A DNA stretch of 64,000 bases from Salirhabdus euzebyi (GCF_014207435.1 NZ_JACHGH010000001.1:62001-126000), one strand, 5' to 3'. Shown: positions 25,141 through 34,259, counted from the first letter of the stretch. A program made the numbers and translations. Notes: generated by a model from the letters alone, not told the origin.

Positions 25141-27222
25141 ATGAAGATCAACATTGCAGCACGGATTATTAAACATAAAAAAGCAATTGCCATTATTTTT
25201 ATGCTTCTGACGGTCATCAGTGCCTTGGCCTCGTTAACGGTATCGGTGAATTACGATATGAAGGATTACCTCCCAGAAGAGGCGCAATCAACAATCGCAA
25301 TGGAAGTAATGGAAGAGGAATTTGAGGGCAATGTCCCGACAAACAGAGTCATGATCAATGACGTGACGATTCAGGAAGCTCTGGCATTTAAAGAAAAGCT
25401 AGCTGCCATCGACGGTGTGTCAGATGTCACTTGGCTGGACGATGCCATTGATATAAAAGCTCCACTTGAAATGGCGAATGAAGAGGATGTGGAATCCTAT
25501 TATAAAGATGGGAAAGCATTATTTTCATTCAGTATCCGTGAGGGAGAGGAAGTAGAAATTACGGATGCCATCTATGACCTAATTGGTGAAGAGAATGCCA
25601 TGGCAGGGGAGTCGCTTAATACGGCTACACAGCAAAAGATGGCTGGAACAGAGTCGATGTATGCAGCCGCTTTATTAGTGCCAATTATCATTTTAATTTT
25701 AGTTTTATCGACGAATTCTTGGATAGAGCCAGTGTTTTTCTTAACGGCTATTGGTGTTTCGGTCTTAATTAATATGGGATCTAATGCTTTTCTTGGGGAA
25801 GTGTCCTTTGTGACACAATCTGTTGCACCAATCCTGCAGCTTGCCGTTTCCCTCGATTATGCGATCTTCCTTTTGCATAGTTTTGCTTATTATCGAAAAC
25901 AAGTGGCAGATCCGCATGAAGCGATGGAGCTTGCGATGAAAAAATCATTCTCGGCTATCGCGGCTAGTGCGTCTACGACCTTTTTTGGCTTTATCGCCTT
26001 ATCGTTTATGAATTTTGAAATTGGTTCTGATTTAGGAATCAATCTAGTAAAAGGGATTTTGTTTAGCTTTATTAGTGTGATGGTCTTTTTACCTGCACTG
26101 ACGCTTATGTTTTATAAATGGATTGATAAAACACAGCACAAACCATTCGTTCCTGACTTTAAGAAAGTGGGAAGCAGAGTGGTGAAGTTTAGAATACCTA
26201 GCTTGCTTCTTGTCTTGCTTCTGATTGTGCCAGCATTTCTTGCGCAAAGTCAGACGGATTTCACTTATGGAATTGGTGACCAGCCGGAGAATACAAGAGC
26301 AGGTAGTGACATAATGAAAATTAGAGAACATTTTGGGGAGAGCACCCCAATGGTTGTCCTTGTTCCAAGAGGGGATATTGCTAAAGAAGAGGAGTTAGTA
26401 CAAGACTTAGCGAGTATCGATCATGTGTCTAGTGTTCTTGCCTATGTGAACACAGTCGGTGCCGCCATTCCTCCAGAATATTTGGATTCTTCCATAACGG
26501 AGCAATTTTATTCCGAAAACTATAGCCGAATCATCCTGCAAACTAACACGAAAACAGAGGGTGAAAAGGCGTTTGCATTAATCGAACAGGTCCAACAAAC
26601 GGCTGGAAACTATTATAGTGACGATGTCTATTACGTTGGGGAAAGCGTGACGTTGTATGATATTAAAAATACCGTTCAAAAGGATAATTCGTTCGTTAAT
26701 ATGTTGACGATTATTACGGTTGCATTCGTACTGTTCGTGACATTTAGATCTATTTCCATACCTCTAGTGCTGCTTCTGACGATTCAGTCAGCTGTATGGA
26801 TTAATCTATCTGTACCATACTTTACGGATACATCGTTAGTGTATGTTGGCTATTTACTGATTAGCATTATTCAGCTTGCGGCGACGGTAGATTATGCTAT
26901 TCTGCTGACCGATGCGTATAAAGATTATCGCAAGGAAATGGGTGTATTCCAAGCGGTGAAGAAGACGGTTGATGAGAAGATCTTTGCTATTGCTATTTCT
27001 GCATCGATTTTATCAAGTGTAGGGTTCATTTTATGGATTACATCGTCTAATCCAATTGTTTCATCTATCGGGTTATTACTAGGAAGAGGTGCACTACTTT
27101 CCTTTATTATGGTCGTTTTCTTCCTACCAGCGCTGTTACTAGTTTTTGATAAATGGATTAGGAAAACAACTTGGAAAGCTAATTTTTATCGAGGGGCTTC
27201 AAAATCTAGGGATACCGAGTAA
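25141..27222 (+). CDS. MMPL family RND transporter
   Basis: A 693-residue membrane transporter with two repeats, each with one N-terminal helix, an extracytoplasmic domain of about 150 residues and five helices. Motifs include VNYDMKDYLPEEA after the first helix, LAVSLDYAIFLLHSFAYYR in repeat one and LAATVDYAILLTDAYKDYR in repeat two; the Asp-Tyr pairs are the proton-relay region of MMPL proteins. ATG 25141 follows GAGAGGGTGA. It is controlled by the divergent TetR gene and followed by a secreted protein gene likely to work with it. Cargo is unknown; lipids, peptides or drugs are usual. Confidence 0.93.
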   Translation: MKINIAARIIKHKKAIAIIFMLLTVISALASLTVSVNYDMKDYLPEEAQSTIAMEVMEEEFEGNVPTNRVMINDVTIQEALAFKEKLAAIDGVSDVTWLDDAIDIKAPLEMANEEDVESYYKDGKALFSFSIREGEEVEITDAIYDLIGEENAMAGESLNTATQQKMAGTESMYAAALLVPIIILILVLSTNSWIEPVFFLTAIGVSVLINMGSNAFLGEVSFVTQSVAPILQLAVSLDYAIFLLHSFAYYRKQVADPHEAMELAMKKSFSAIAASASTTFFGFIALSFMNFEIGSDLGINLVKGILFSFISVMVFLPALTLMFYKWIDKTQHKPFVPDFKKVGSRVVKFRIPSLLLVLLLIVPAFLAQSQTDFTYGIGDQPENTRAGSDIMKIREHFGESTPMVVLVPRGDIAKEEELVQDLASIDHVSSVLAYVNTVGAAIPPEYLDSSITEQFYSENYSRIILQTNTKTEGEKAFALIEQVQQTAGNYYSDDVYYVGESVTLYDIKNTVQKDNSFVNMLTIITVAFVLFVTFRSISIPLVLLLTIQSAVWINLSVPYFTDTSLVYVGYLLISIIQLAATVDYAILLTDAYKDYRKEMGVFQAVKKTVDEKIFAIAISASILSSVGFILWITSSNPIVSSIGLLLGRGALLSFIMVVFFLPALLLVFDKWIRKTTWKANFYRGASKSRDTE

Positions 27223-27334
27223 TCGAAAATTTGGGTTAGTGTTGCTACCAACTCGATAAGTTTCACTGCCAATCAGGGGTGGATGATGAAAATCCTCCAC
27301 TGATGGAAGTCTCATTTAATAAGGAGAAATGATA

Positions 27335-29152
27335 ATGAGGAGAATACGAAAGATTCTACTTGTCTTTGCAGCCGTGATCTTAATGATTCCATCCTTTGTT
27401 ACGGCGACTTCCAATGACAACAAGTCTGGGTCAGAGGAAGATGTGCCCCAAACAGACGGGGAAGTTTCTTCAAAGGATGAAGTTGTCTATGCAAAGCTAA
27501 GTGCTACTGGTGAAAGACAGGAAATTTATGTTGTAAACATTTTAGATATAGCTAAAGCGGGGAAGATTACGGATTATGGTCCGTATACTAGTTTGAAAAA
27601 TTTAACCGACTTAACGGAATTAGAACAACAAGACAATATAGTGGAATTTGCTGCTCCAGAGGGGAAATTTTACTATCAAGGGAATATGAATGAGGAAGCT
27701 TTACCATGGGATATTTCCATTTCTTATTTGTTAGATGGAAAAGAAATTGTCCCTGAAGAGTTAGCGGGAAAAGATGGGCATGTTCAGATTAAAATTGCTA
27801 CGTCAGCTAATGAAAATATAGATTCCGTGTTTTATGAGAACTACTTGTTGCAAATCTCTCTTTCTCTTAATCTAGATAACTATAGCAACATCCAGGCTCC
27901 TGACGGGATGCTTGCGAATGCAGGCAAAAACAAACAAGTAACGTTTACAGTGATGCCGGAGAAAGAGGAAGAGCTGGTTGTTGAAGCGGATGTAGTAAAT
28001 TTTGAGCTGGATGGCATCGATATTTCAGCAGTTCCATCCTCCATGCCGATTGAAGATCCAAATGTAGGCGATATGACAGGGGATATGGAGTCCTTAACTG
28101 ACGCTATTGAAGAAATCAATAATGGAGTTGGCGACTTAAAAGATGGAGTTACAGAATTAAACAATGGAGTACAGGATCTACGAGGGGGTTCCAAGGAGTA
28201 TCATGATGGGATTTCCGCAATCAGCGATTCTTCTTCAGAACTGGTTAACGCCTCAATCGATATTGATGAGGCGCTTGAAACAATGAGTAATTCTTTAAGT
28301 GCAGAAGAAATAAGCCTCGGAGATGTTGGAAAGCTTGAAGAAGGACTCACTCAAATGGCAGATGGCCTAAGAGGAACGTCCGATGGCTTGTTGACGTTAA
28401 AAGGTAATTTTGCCAATGCATACAGTACACTAAACGAAGCAATGGAAGCTATACCTGCATACGAAATTTCCGATGAAGAAATTCAACAGCTACAAGATAG
28501 TGATGCAGATCAAGCGGTAATTGGTAAGTTGCTAGAAACCTATACTACTGCCCAAACGGCAAAAGGAACATATGCAGGTGTAAAAGATGGCTTTGATGCA
28601 GTAGGGGTAACATTGGAACAATTAAGTGGTTCCATAATAGAAATGGCTGACAGTCTAGATACAATGGCAGAGGAGCTTTCTTCCTCTCTAGAAAATATGG
28701 ATATTGCTGATTCCATTACGCAATTACAGGAAGGGCTGAGTGCTCTGTCGTCAAATTATGGAGCATTCCATTCTGGTTTAGTGGATTACACAGGCGGAGT
28801 AAGCCAATTATCTGGTGCATATGGTGAAATGCACAACGGGATTGTGGATTTAGCAGAAGGAACAGGTGAGTTACAAAATGGAGCAAGTCAACTGCATGAC
28901 GGTACGACCGAACTCTATGAATCAACTAGTGATTTACCGGAACAAATGAAAGAAGAAGTCGATCAGATGATGGCAGAGTATGATAAATCTGATTTTCAAC
29001 CGGTATCCTTTGTTTCACCGAAAAATGAAAAAATTAATTCCGTACAATTCGTTTTCAAAACAGAAAGTATTAAAGTAGAAGAGCCAGAAGAGACAGAAGA
29101 ACCTGTCGTAGAAGAAAAAGGGTTCTGGGCTCGTTTGAAGGCTTTGTTTTAA
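27335..29152 (+). CDS. Secreted protein with Leu-x-x-Gly heptad repeats, MMPL partner
   Basis: A 605-residue protein with a signal peptide (ILLVFAAVILMIPSFVTA) and no obvious later membrane helix. From about residue 250 it holds heptad repeats of the xxxLxxG kind (INNGVGDLKDGVTELNNGV and similar, resuming near 480-545), as found in YhgE/Pip-type proteins. It ends in an acidic linker and a short aromatic tail. I chose ATG 27335, eight bases after AAGGAG; ATG 27329 is too close to that site. It follows the MMPL gene by 112 bases and probably forms an extracellular partner or adaptor. Confidence 0.82.
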   Translation: MRRIRKILLVFAAVILMIPSFVTATSNDNKSGSEEDVPQTDGEVSSKDEVVYAKLSATGERQEIYVVNILDIAKAGKITDYGPYTSLKNLTDLTELEQQDNIVEFAAPEGKFYYQGNMNEEALPWDISISYLLDGKEIVPEELAGKDGHVQIKIATSANENIDSVFYENYLLQISLSLNLDNYSNIQAPDGMLANAGKNKQVTFTVMPEKEEELVVEADVVNFELDGIDISAVPSSMPIEDPNVGDMTGDMESLTDAIEEINNGVGDLKDGVTELNNGVQDLRGGSKEYHDGISAISDSSSELVNASIDIDEALETMSNSLSAEEISLGDVGKLEEGLTQMADGLRGTSDGLLTLKGNFANAYSTLNEAMEAIPAYEISDEEIQQLQDSDADQAVIGKLLETYTTAQTAKGTYAGVKDGFDAVGVTLEQLSGSIIEMADSLDTMAEELSSSLENMDIADSITQLQEGLSALSSNYGAFHSGLVDYTGGVSQLSGAYGEMHNGIVDLAEGTGELQNGASQLHDGTTELYESTSDLPEQMKEEVDQMMAEYDKSDFQPVSFVSPKNEKINSVQFVFKTESIKVEEPEETEEPVVEEKGFWARLKALF

Positions 29153-29168
29153 GAAAATAGTTGTGATT

Positions 29169-29207
29169 AGGTGCTAGTCTCCAATGTATGGGGCTAGCAC
29201 CTTTTTG
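29169..29207 (+). terminator. Terminator after the heptad-repeat gene
   Basis: Stem AGGTGCTAG (29169-29177) with CTAGCACCT (29194-29202), then TTTTT. Confidence 0.88.
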
Positions 29208-29227
29208 TTTGGAATTTTTAAAAAGTC

Positions 29228-29249
29228 AATTGGAATTATATGTTAAAAT
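29228..29249 (+). promoter_or_regulatory. Conserved promoter-like element, copy 1
   Basis: AATTGGAATTATATGTTAAAAT. The same sequence recurs at 31840, 35051, 58932, 60488 (variant) and 63571, always after a terminator and before a small-gene group. TGTTAAAAT reads as an extended -10 box (TG, one base, TAAAAT). Confidence 0.7.
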
Positions 29250-29386
29250 GGAGATGTAAAGTTTTGCTAACGAAAGTGATGATAAGAACATCTAATAGCA
29301 AACGGAAAATTAGGGACTAATATCTTGAATTGTAGATGTATAGCAATAAGGTAGCTATCTTATAACAAAATTTAAAGAGGGGTACC

Positions 29387-29929
29387 ATGAAAAATAATCT
29401 GAGTAGTGTTATGTGCTTTATCTTATTTATAGTTCTAACTGGATGTGCAAATAAGGAATTTAGTGAAATATTACGAGATGATCAGATAGAAACGATAGTT
29501 CATAAAGAAGTAGTGGATAATGGAGTGGTTATTTTTTATGTGCCCAATAGAGAAGGGGAGGACTCCGCAAAAGTAGATTTTGAAGCAAGGTTTATACAAA
29601 AGAACCTGTTTGGTTGGAAAGCAACTTACGACAGGGGAGGAACAACTGCAACATTAGATACTAATCTATATAGTCAATATCTAATGAAAAATAGTGATAA
29701 ATCACCTTTTCCTTTGTTATTTGGAGAAATAACAACCCCTAAAATAACAACAGTCAAGATTGAATATGGAAACGAAACAAAAATCAAAGAAGCCAAAATA
29801 GTCGAAAATAAAGGTAAGAAATTTTGGTTTGCTTTTATAGAAGAACCTAAAGAAAAAATTAAATACACCATTAAGGGATATTCAAAATCTGGACAGGTGA
29901 TAGAGAAAGCTGAGCAGGAAGCAGGTTGA
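29387..29929 (+). CDS. Small lipoprotein, member of a three-copy paralogous family
   Basis: A 180-residue lipoprotein: signal peptide with lipobox LTGC at Cys 20, then a beta-rich domain. Its layout matches the proteins at 32087-32662 and 59017-59557: an early GVVIFYVPN-type strand, KNLFGWKATYDRGG (compare QNWLGQWSLNERG), FGEITTPKITTVKI, then KKFWFAFIEEP and IKGYSKSGQVI (compare RGYSEIGKLIYW). I do not recognise a named family. ATG 29387 follows AGAGGGG. Expression probably starts at the conserved element at 29228. Confidence 0.75.
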   Translation: MKNNLSSVMCFILFIVLTGCANKEFSEILRDDQIETIVHKEVVDNGVVIFYVPNREGEDSAKVDFEARFIQKNLFGWKATYDRGGTTATLDTNLYSQYLMKNSDKSPFPLLFGEITTPKITTVKIEYGNETKIKEAKIVENKGKKFWFAFIEEPKEKIKYTIKGYSKSGQVIEKAEQEAG

Positions 29930-30019
29930 ATGATCTAATTGTTACATAAGAACTATTGCAATTTATGTTAACTACACAGAAGAGTTGAAGGGGAAAATAG
30001 CAAAGGAGTGTTTGGACCT

Positions 30020-30187
30020 ATGGAAATAATCATTGGTTATATTATTGGTTTTATTGTATTAGTTTTATTTTTTGTTTCAATATTTAAGTCAGTATCTAGC
30101 AGGATCAAAAGTGAAAAAAGAGATATGAATCAGCAAATAACAGATTTAAAAAAGCGTTTAGACAATATAGAAGAAAAAAGCCAATAA
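30020..30187 (+). CDS. Small single-helix membrane protein with coiled-coil tail (DUF4083-like, 55 aa)
   Basis: The 55-residue product has one N-terminal membrane helix (IIIGYIIGFIVLVLFFVSIF) and then a charged coiled coil (MNQQITDLKKRLDNIEEK). This is the layout of the small Bacillus DUF4083 proteins. ATG 30020 follows AAAGGAG by eleven bases. It lies in the first small-protein cluster. Function unknown. Confidence 0.65.
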   Translation: MEIIIGYIIGFIVLVLFFVSIFKSVSSRIKSEKRDMNQQITDLKKRLDNIEEKSQ

Positions 30188-30272
30188 CGATTGCAGCTCC
30201 TACTAAATGCGTCGTTATTTATCCTATCGAAGAGTTGAATAAAAGTTTATTTATAATAGGGGGAGAGTTAAA

Positions 30273-30542
30273 GTGAATAAATTAATCATAGTGATCTTCT
30301 TATCCCTTTCATCTGTTTTATTCTCTTGTAGCAGCATTGAATCTGTACTCTCCGAAGAAGAAGCAAAATCAATTGTTGTAGAACACCGTACTGCGGAGTT
30401 TGGTGTTGTTGAAATAAAATCAGTCACTACTAAATTTAACAAATATATAATTGAGTGGGAAAACAAAGAGAATTGTGAGCACGGGACAGATATCGTTAAT
30501 AAAAATGGAGAAGTGAAAACGGAAGAGTATAACATCTGTTAA
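30273..30542 (+). CDS. Small lipoprotein (89 aa)
   Basis: Signal peptide with lipobox LFSC (Cys 19), then a 70-residue domain with two further Cys (ENCEHG and the terminal NIC) that could form a disulphide. GTG 30273 follows GGGGGAG. I do not recognise the family. The intergenic DNA after it (30555-30588) has a degenerate copy of the AACGGGGGC-type repeat. Confidence 0.7.
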   Translation: MNKLIIVIFLSLSSVLFSCSSIESVLSEEEAKSIVVEHRTAEFGVVEIKSVTTKFNKYIIEWENKENCEHGTDIVNKNGEVKTEEYNIC

Positions 30543-30669
30543 TCTTTACTTTTCAACTAGCGTGGGACCATGAGTTGATCAATAAGCTCTTCGAATTTAA
30601 AGTTACTTAAAAGAAACTTGTGCGAACGCGGGCTGATTAATGAATAAGTAAGACGTGGGGGAGTTTTTA

Positions 30670-31095
30670 GTGAAGATAAAGGTGTTAGTTTTTGCTTGTA
30701 TATCCTTAGTTTTTATTTTGTGTACGATGCTAGCTTTATCTGGGAACTTTCCTTCAAGTAATTATGGTAGTGTAGGAAATCCAACCGCAAAGGAGATTTT
30801 AAAGGGTAATCCTGATGCTGATATTCTCAAACTAGATGGATTAATTTATTATAACGTGTCTGATGCTGAATGGTTTAATGAGGAAGTGTATAAAAAAGGA
30901 GAAAAAATCGGTAAAGTTCAGAAAAAAACAACTAACACTTGGTGGTATCTAAACCTTTATTCTTCAAAACTCCCAAAAGGAACAGCAGTCTTTGCATCTA
31001 ACGGAACTGATTATAACAAAGGTGACGCCCCAACATTTGTTTTGGTAGAGTTTAGAAATGAATTGTTAGTCTATCACGCAGCAAGAGAAGGATAA
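30670..31095 (+). CDS. Hypothetical exported or membrane-anchored protein (141 aa)
   Basis: One N-terminal hydrophobic helix (VLVFACISLVFILCTMLAL) with no lipobox cleavage pattern, then a soluble domain of about 115 residues with YNVSDAEWFNEEVYKKGEK and TWWYLNLYSSKLPKGTAVF. I chose GTG 30670 after GGGGGAG; the GTG at 30655 overlaps that site. It is not recognised beyond similar small Bacillus secreted proteins. Confidence 0.65.
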   Translation: MKIKVLVFACISLVFILCTMLALSGNFPSSNYGSVGNPTAKEILKGNPDADILKLDGLIYYNVSDAEWFNEEVYKKGEKIGKVQKKTTNTWWYLNLYSSKLPKGTAVFASNGTDYNKGDAPTFVLVEFRNELLVYHAAREG

Positions 31096-31210
31096 GTATA
31101 TTCAACAAGCTGGGGAATACTGGAATGCTTAACAATCGCATGAGCTATTCATTGTTGAAGTTAAGAAGCAGCAACCTTTAATAAGTTATAGTTTATTTGG
31201 AGGAGAATTG

Positions 31211-31426
31211 ATGAAAAGGTTAAAAATATTAAATTATATTTGTTGTTTTATCGTCGGCTTAGGGTTTATGTCATTACCACTACTTGGTGATTCAATGGGT
31301 TTGGATTATAACAATATGACTGCTATTTTAAATTGGATATTATTTTATGTCGGATATATTTTGGTTATTGTCTTTGGTATAACAGTTATCATTACAGCTA
31401 TAAAAAATGAAAATGAAAATAATTAA
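31211..31426 (+). CDS. Tiny two-helix membrane protein (71 aa)
   Basis: Two membrane helices (YICCFIVGLGFMSLPLLG and WILFYVGYILVIVFGITVII) and a short charged tail. ATG 31211 follows GGAGGAG; TTG 31208 is an alternative. Unknown function; one of several such proteins in the cluster. Confidence 0.65.
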   Translation: MKRLKILNYICCFIVGLGFMSLPLLGDSMGLDYNNMTAILNWILFYVGYILVIVFGITVIITAIKNENENN

Positions 31427-31534
31427 ACATTATTCTATTATCGGTGGCTAGATTTAAAGATTTAGGAGTTTCCCTGGGATCTGCTTTCTTAAAGGAACTG
31501 TATAAATACTGTAAGTCTAAGTGAGGTGATACAG

Positions 31535-31759
31535 ATGGATAATCGTTACATCAAACTTTTTATTGCATTTATTGTTAGTGCTTTACTCGTTTTTTTCACT
31601 CGTGAAATGAATGGTTATTATGTGTTGTTTATAGACAACTTACCCTACATTGGTTACTACTTACCCGAAATATTATTTGATATATTACATTTAATAGCTA
31701 TCATATTTTTTTTCAAATTCAGTTATATTTGGATAAAAGAATTATGGAAGTTAAAGTAA
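31535..31759 (+). CDS. Tiny two-helix membrane protein (74 aa)
   Basis: Two helices (LFIAFIVSALLVFF and EILFDILHLIAIIFFF) and a basic C terminus (WIKELWKLK). ATG 31535 lies eight bases after GAGG. Not recognised. A GATCGT terminator follows. Confidence 0.65.
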   Translation: MDNRYIKLFIAFIVSALLVFFTREMNGYYVLFIDNLPYIGYYLPEILFDILHLIAIIFFFKFSYIWIKELWKLK

Positions 31760-31789
31760 AAGCTAACAGGTTCAAGAGTGAGACATGAG

Positions 31790-31859
31790 GATCGTCAAAA
31801 ATACGATCTTTTTCTTTTGTTTTTTTAAAAAAAGGATAAATGGAATTATATGTTAAAAT
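31790..31859 (+). promoter_or_regulatory. Repeated boundary module: GATCGT terminator plus conserved promoter-like element, copy 2
   Basis: Stem GATCGT (31790-31795) with ACGATC (31803-31808) and a T-run, then TGGAATTATATGTTAAAAT at 31841-31859. The same order occurs at 35005, 58887, 60450 and 63521. Confidence 0.75.
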
Positions 31860-32086
31860 TATATTATATATAATTAGATAAATATTAAACTAATCATTAG
31901 AAAAAGTAGTCTTTTATTTTATTGATAAGAATGAGATTAGTAAAAGATGATATAACTTTTAGCAATAAAGCCATACAAGAGGAGCTTGAAAAATATAAAG
32001 ATGTAAATTGATTTTTCCTCTTCAATTAATGGGAGGGCAGTTGTTCAACAGGAAATTCTAATATGTATAGGTTTTATTAAAGAGTC

Positions 32087-32662
32087 GTGGAGGGGAATTA
32101 TATTAAAAGGATTTTGTTTGGAACTATGTTTCTTATGATATTAGTAAGTTTTTACTTTTTTGAACAAAATCACCAGCAACTACCTGAAGCTAAAGATGTA
32201 TTAAAAGGTGTTGAAGATTGGTCTAAACCTGTTAATATTTTGACCATTGAAAAGATTGATGGAGAATGGATAACTTTTTTTAGGGATAGTGGACAGTTGT
32301 ATGTAGGGTTCTTAAAGCAAAACTGGTTAGGTCAATGGAGCCTTAATGAAAGAGGTGAAACAGGAGGAATAATTGGTGAAGTGTCATTTCAACACAATCC
32401 CGAAGAAAAAAATGGTATCGTTTGGGGAGTTTCTAGTCTAACAAAAGGAAATGAACCACTCTTTAGTATTTATTACGGGATGATTTCTAACTCGGTAGTA
32501 GATAAGATTACTTTATCAGTTGACAACGAAGAACCTAAAAACGTTCCGCTTATCGAATCTAATGGAGAACGTTTCTTCTTTATAAAAAAGTATGGTGGGG
32601 TAACAGCTCCATATAAGTTTCAAGCGTTCTCTGAAGGAAAGCTCATTGCTCATGAAAATTAG
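32087..32662 (+). CDS. Small exported protein, paralogue of the 29.4 and 59.0 kb proteins
   Basis: An N-terminal membrane helix or signal peptide without a lipobox Cys (ILFGTMFLMILVSFYFF) is followed by a beta-rich domain: ILTIEKIDGEWITFFRD, KQNWLGQWSLNERGE, YYGMISNSVVDKITL, ERFFFIKKYGG and AFSEGKLI. The closest match in the window is the broken gene at 59017-59557 (YIVRKVDGEWISIFRN). GTG 32087 is the conservative start, but it overlaps GGAGGGG. The codon six bases after that site, where the paralogue starts, is ATT at 32102, so a rare ATT start is possible. Function unknown. Confidence 0.7.
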   Translation: MEGNYIKRILFGTMFLMILVSFYFFEQNHQQLPEAKDVLKGVEDWSKPVNILTIEKIDGEWITFFRDSGQLYVGFLKQNWLGQWSLNERGETGGIIGEVSFQHNPEEKNGIVWGVSSLTKGNEPLFSIYYGMISNSVVDKITLSVDNEEPKNVPLIESNGERFFFIKKYGGVTAPYKFQAFSEGKLIAHEN

Positions 32663-32757
32663 CTTTTGTTATTTTTATTGCAGCAACGGGGTTGTTGAAT
32701 AATTATAAAAATAGACAAAATTAGCAATAGAAACACTCTAATCGGAGGACCAACTTT

Positions 32758-33342
32758 ATGACTAATAACTTCTTTCAAAAAATTATTACAAACACTGAAA
32801 TTGTCAATACACTTTCAGAATACTATGATTTTGAAATAGTCGACCATACTACAAATACGAATGATTACTTTTTTAAAGCTGATCAGGAAATTAATGTAAT
32901 AGCAAAAGATGCTTCAGGTGGTGTTTTTGCTTTGATTCACTCTGGATATTCTGATATATTCCCTGTTGTATATATTAGTTCCGAAGGCCAAGCTGGGAAA
33001 GTTGGGAGAAGCTTAGAGGAATTCCTTACAATAATGATGGTCTGTCCTTATTGGAGAGATTTACTGAAGTTCTCTGATGAAGGGCAATTGTCTGAAATGA
33101 TAAAGGCTCAACCATTTTTAATAGAAGACACCTTAGAAGATTTCCCAGAAATCATGAGCGTTAAAGAATATGTTTTATCAATACTATCTTTAAATGAGGT
33201 GAATAACCCTGTTGAATTGCTACACAAATCAATGGTTTCGGAACCTCATGTTAGCATTTATTCGCTTGAAGATGAAAAATTTGAGTCTCTATTTAATTCT
33301 TTTGTTGTCACAGATAATCCATTATGGAAAAGCAAAATGTAA
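32758..33342 (+). CDS. SUKH-like (SMI1/KNR4-type) protein, possible immunity protein
   Basis: A 194-residue cytoplasmic protein. The central region (GGVFALIHSGYSD, FPVVYISSEGQAGKVGRSLE, EFLTIMMVCPYW) follows the SUKH pattern of a Gly-rich turn, a VYISSEG strand and an E-F-L helix. SUKH proteins are often immunity proteins for polymorphic toxins, and a small acidic gene follows directly, but no toxin gene is present. ATG 32758 follows CGGAGGACC. Family call is moderate; role is inference. Confidence 0.5.
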   Translation: MTNNFFQKIITNTEIVNTLSEYYDFEIVDHTTNTNDYFFKADQEINVIAKDASGGVFALIHSGYSDIFPVVYISSEGQAGKVGRSLEEFLTIMMVCPYWRDLLKFSDEGQLSEMIKAQPFLIEDTLEDFPEIMSVKEYVLSILSLNEVNNPVELLHKSMVSEPHVSIYSLEDEKFESLFNSFVVTDNPLWKSKM

Positions 33343-33361
33343 TATGCTAGGCGGTGTGTGA

Positions 33362-33613
33362 ATGAATGAACCAAATATGTCCGAAATCATTAAGAGGTTG
33401 GAAAAAGTTCTTTCGGGTGAATTAAAAAGAGAAGATATATCAGATTGGGCTTCTCTTTACGTAATGGATGATGAACCGAATGTTGATGACGAAAATGTTT
33501 GGGAAATGTTAAAGATAATGAGTGGTATAGATATTTTAGATTCACCTACAACCTATCTTTATAACCAAGAAGATATAAAGCAATGGATAGAAAAAGCAAA
33601 GGATTCGTTGTGA
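33362..33613 (+). CDS. Small acidic hypothetical protein (83 aa)
   Basis: A compact, acidic, helix-rich protein (MSEIIKRLEKVLSGELKRE, then DWASLYVMDDEPNVDDENVW) with no membrane segment. The composition and position next to a SUKH-like gene suggest an immunity-type or regulatory protein. ATG 33362 lies 20 bases after the preceding stop, so the two are probably one operon. Not recognised. Confidence 0.65.
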   Translation: MNEPNMSEIIKRLEKVLSGELKREDISDWASLYVMDDEPNVDDENVWEMLKIMSGIDILDSPTTYLYNQEDIKQWIEKAKDSL

Positions 33614-33622
33614 AGTTAAAGG

Positions 33623-34114
33623 GTGGCTGATATTGATTCAGGTAGTTGTCGATCGTTCGTGGTTGGGACTATCATCGTATTTTTGGGGGGATTTGTTGAG
33701 AACTTTTTTTTATTATTGACACTAATTTTGCTTACTGTATCTGGGTGTTCAAATGCCAATACAGGTTCTTCTGAATGGAGAATAGTCCATATGCAATCAG
33801 GAATGGGGTCTATAAATGATACAGCTTCAAATGATAAGCAGAAATTTAGTTATGACATTACAATAAGTGGTAAAGAGGCTACGGAAATTCAAATGGAAAC
33901 AATGGAAATTGTTCTTACTGACTGGATCAAGCATAGACAACTGAAAAGCGAAATTACAAATTTAACTTTTGACAGTGAAAGTTTTATGGTTAAAGGTTGT
34001 GTCAATTTCGATACCAAAGGGTTGTCCAAAAAGGAAATTGCTGAACAGTTGCCATTCATTAAGGGTGTATACTTAGTAACGGAAACGGGAGATGAAATTT
34101 TTATAAGAACCTGA
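33623..34114 (+). CDS. Small lipoprotein with a frame problem at a T8 tract in the signal peptide
   Basis: The mature part is a lipoprotein: lipobox VSGC, then a domain of about 115 residues with YDITISGKEATEIQMETMEI and GCVNFDTKGLSKKEIAEQLP. The best ribosome site (GGGGGG, 33685-33690) points to TTG 33696, which reads MRTFF and then stops. One more T in the T8 run (33704-33711) would join it to FFLLLTLILLTVSGC. As it stands, the frame opens only from GTG 33623 with a weak start. This is either a broken gene, a slippery (phase-variable) tract, or a sequence error. Confidence 0.6.
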   Translation: MADIDSGSCRSFVVGTIIVFLGGFVENFFLLLTLILLTVSGCSNANTGSSEWRIVHMQSGMGSINDTASNDKQKFSYDITISGKEATEIQMETMEIVLTDWIKHRQLKSEITNLTFDSESFMVKGCVNFDTKGLSKKEIAEQLPFIKGVYLVTETGDEIFIRT

Positions 34115-34259
34115 GTGCTACAGTTGAAAAAAGTTTATTAGATTATCAAACTAATGCTCTTTTTTGTTGAAGATTGTACTAAAGAAGCAGGAGTGTGAAA
34201 GAAGAAAATAAATAACTGTTCATATTGCAATGTTTGTTCGGTAGAGAGGAGGAAACTAC

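Noticed and set aside
31931-32011. 26-codon frame MRLVKDDITFSNKAIQEE
   Set aside because: No Shine-Dalgarno; more likely leader or remnant sequence in the spacer.
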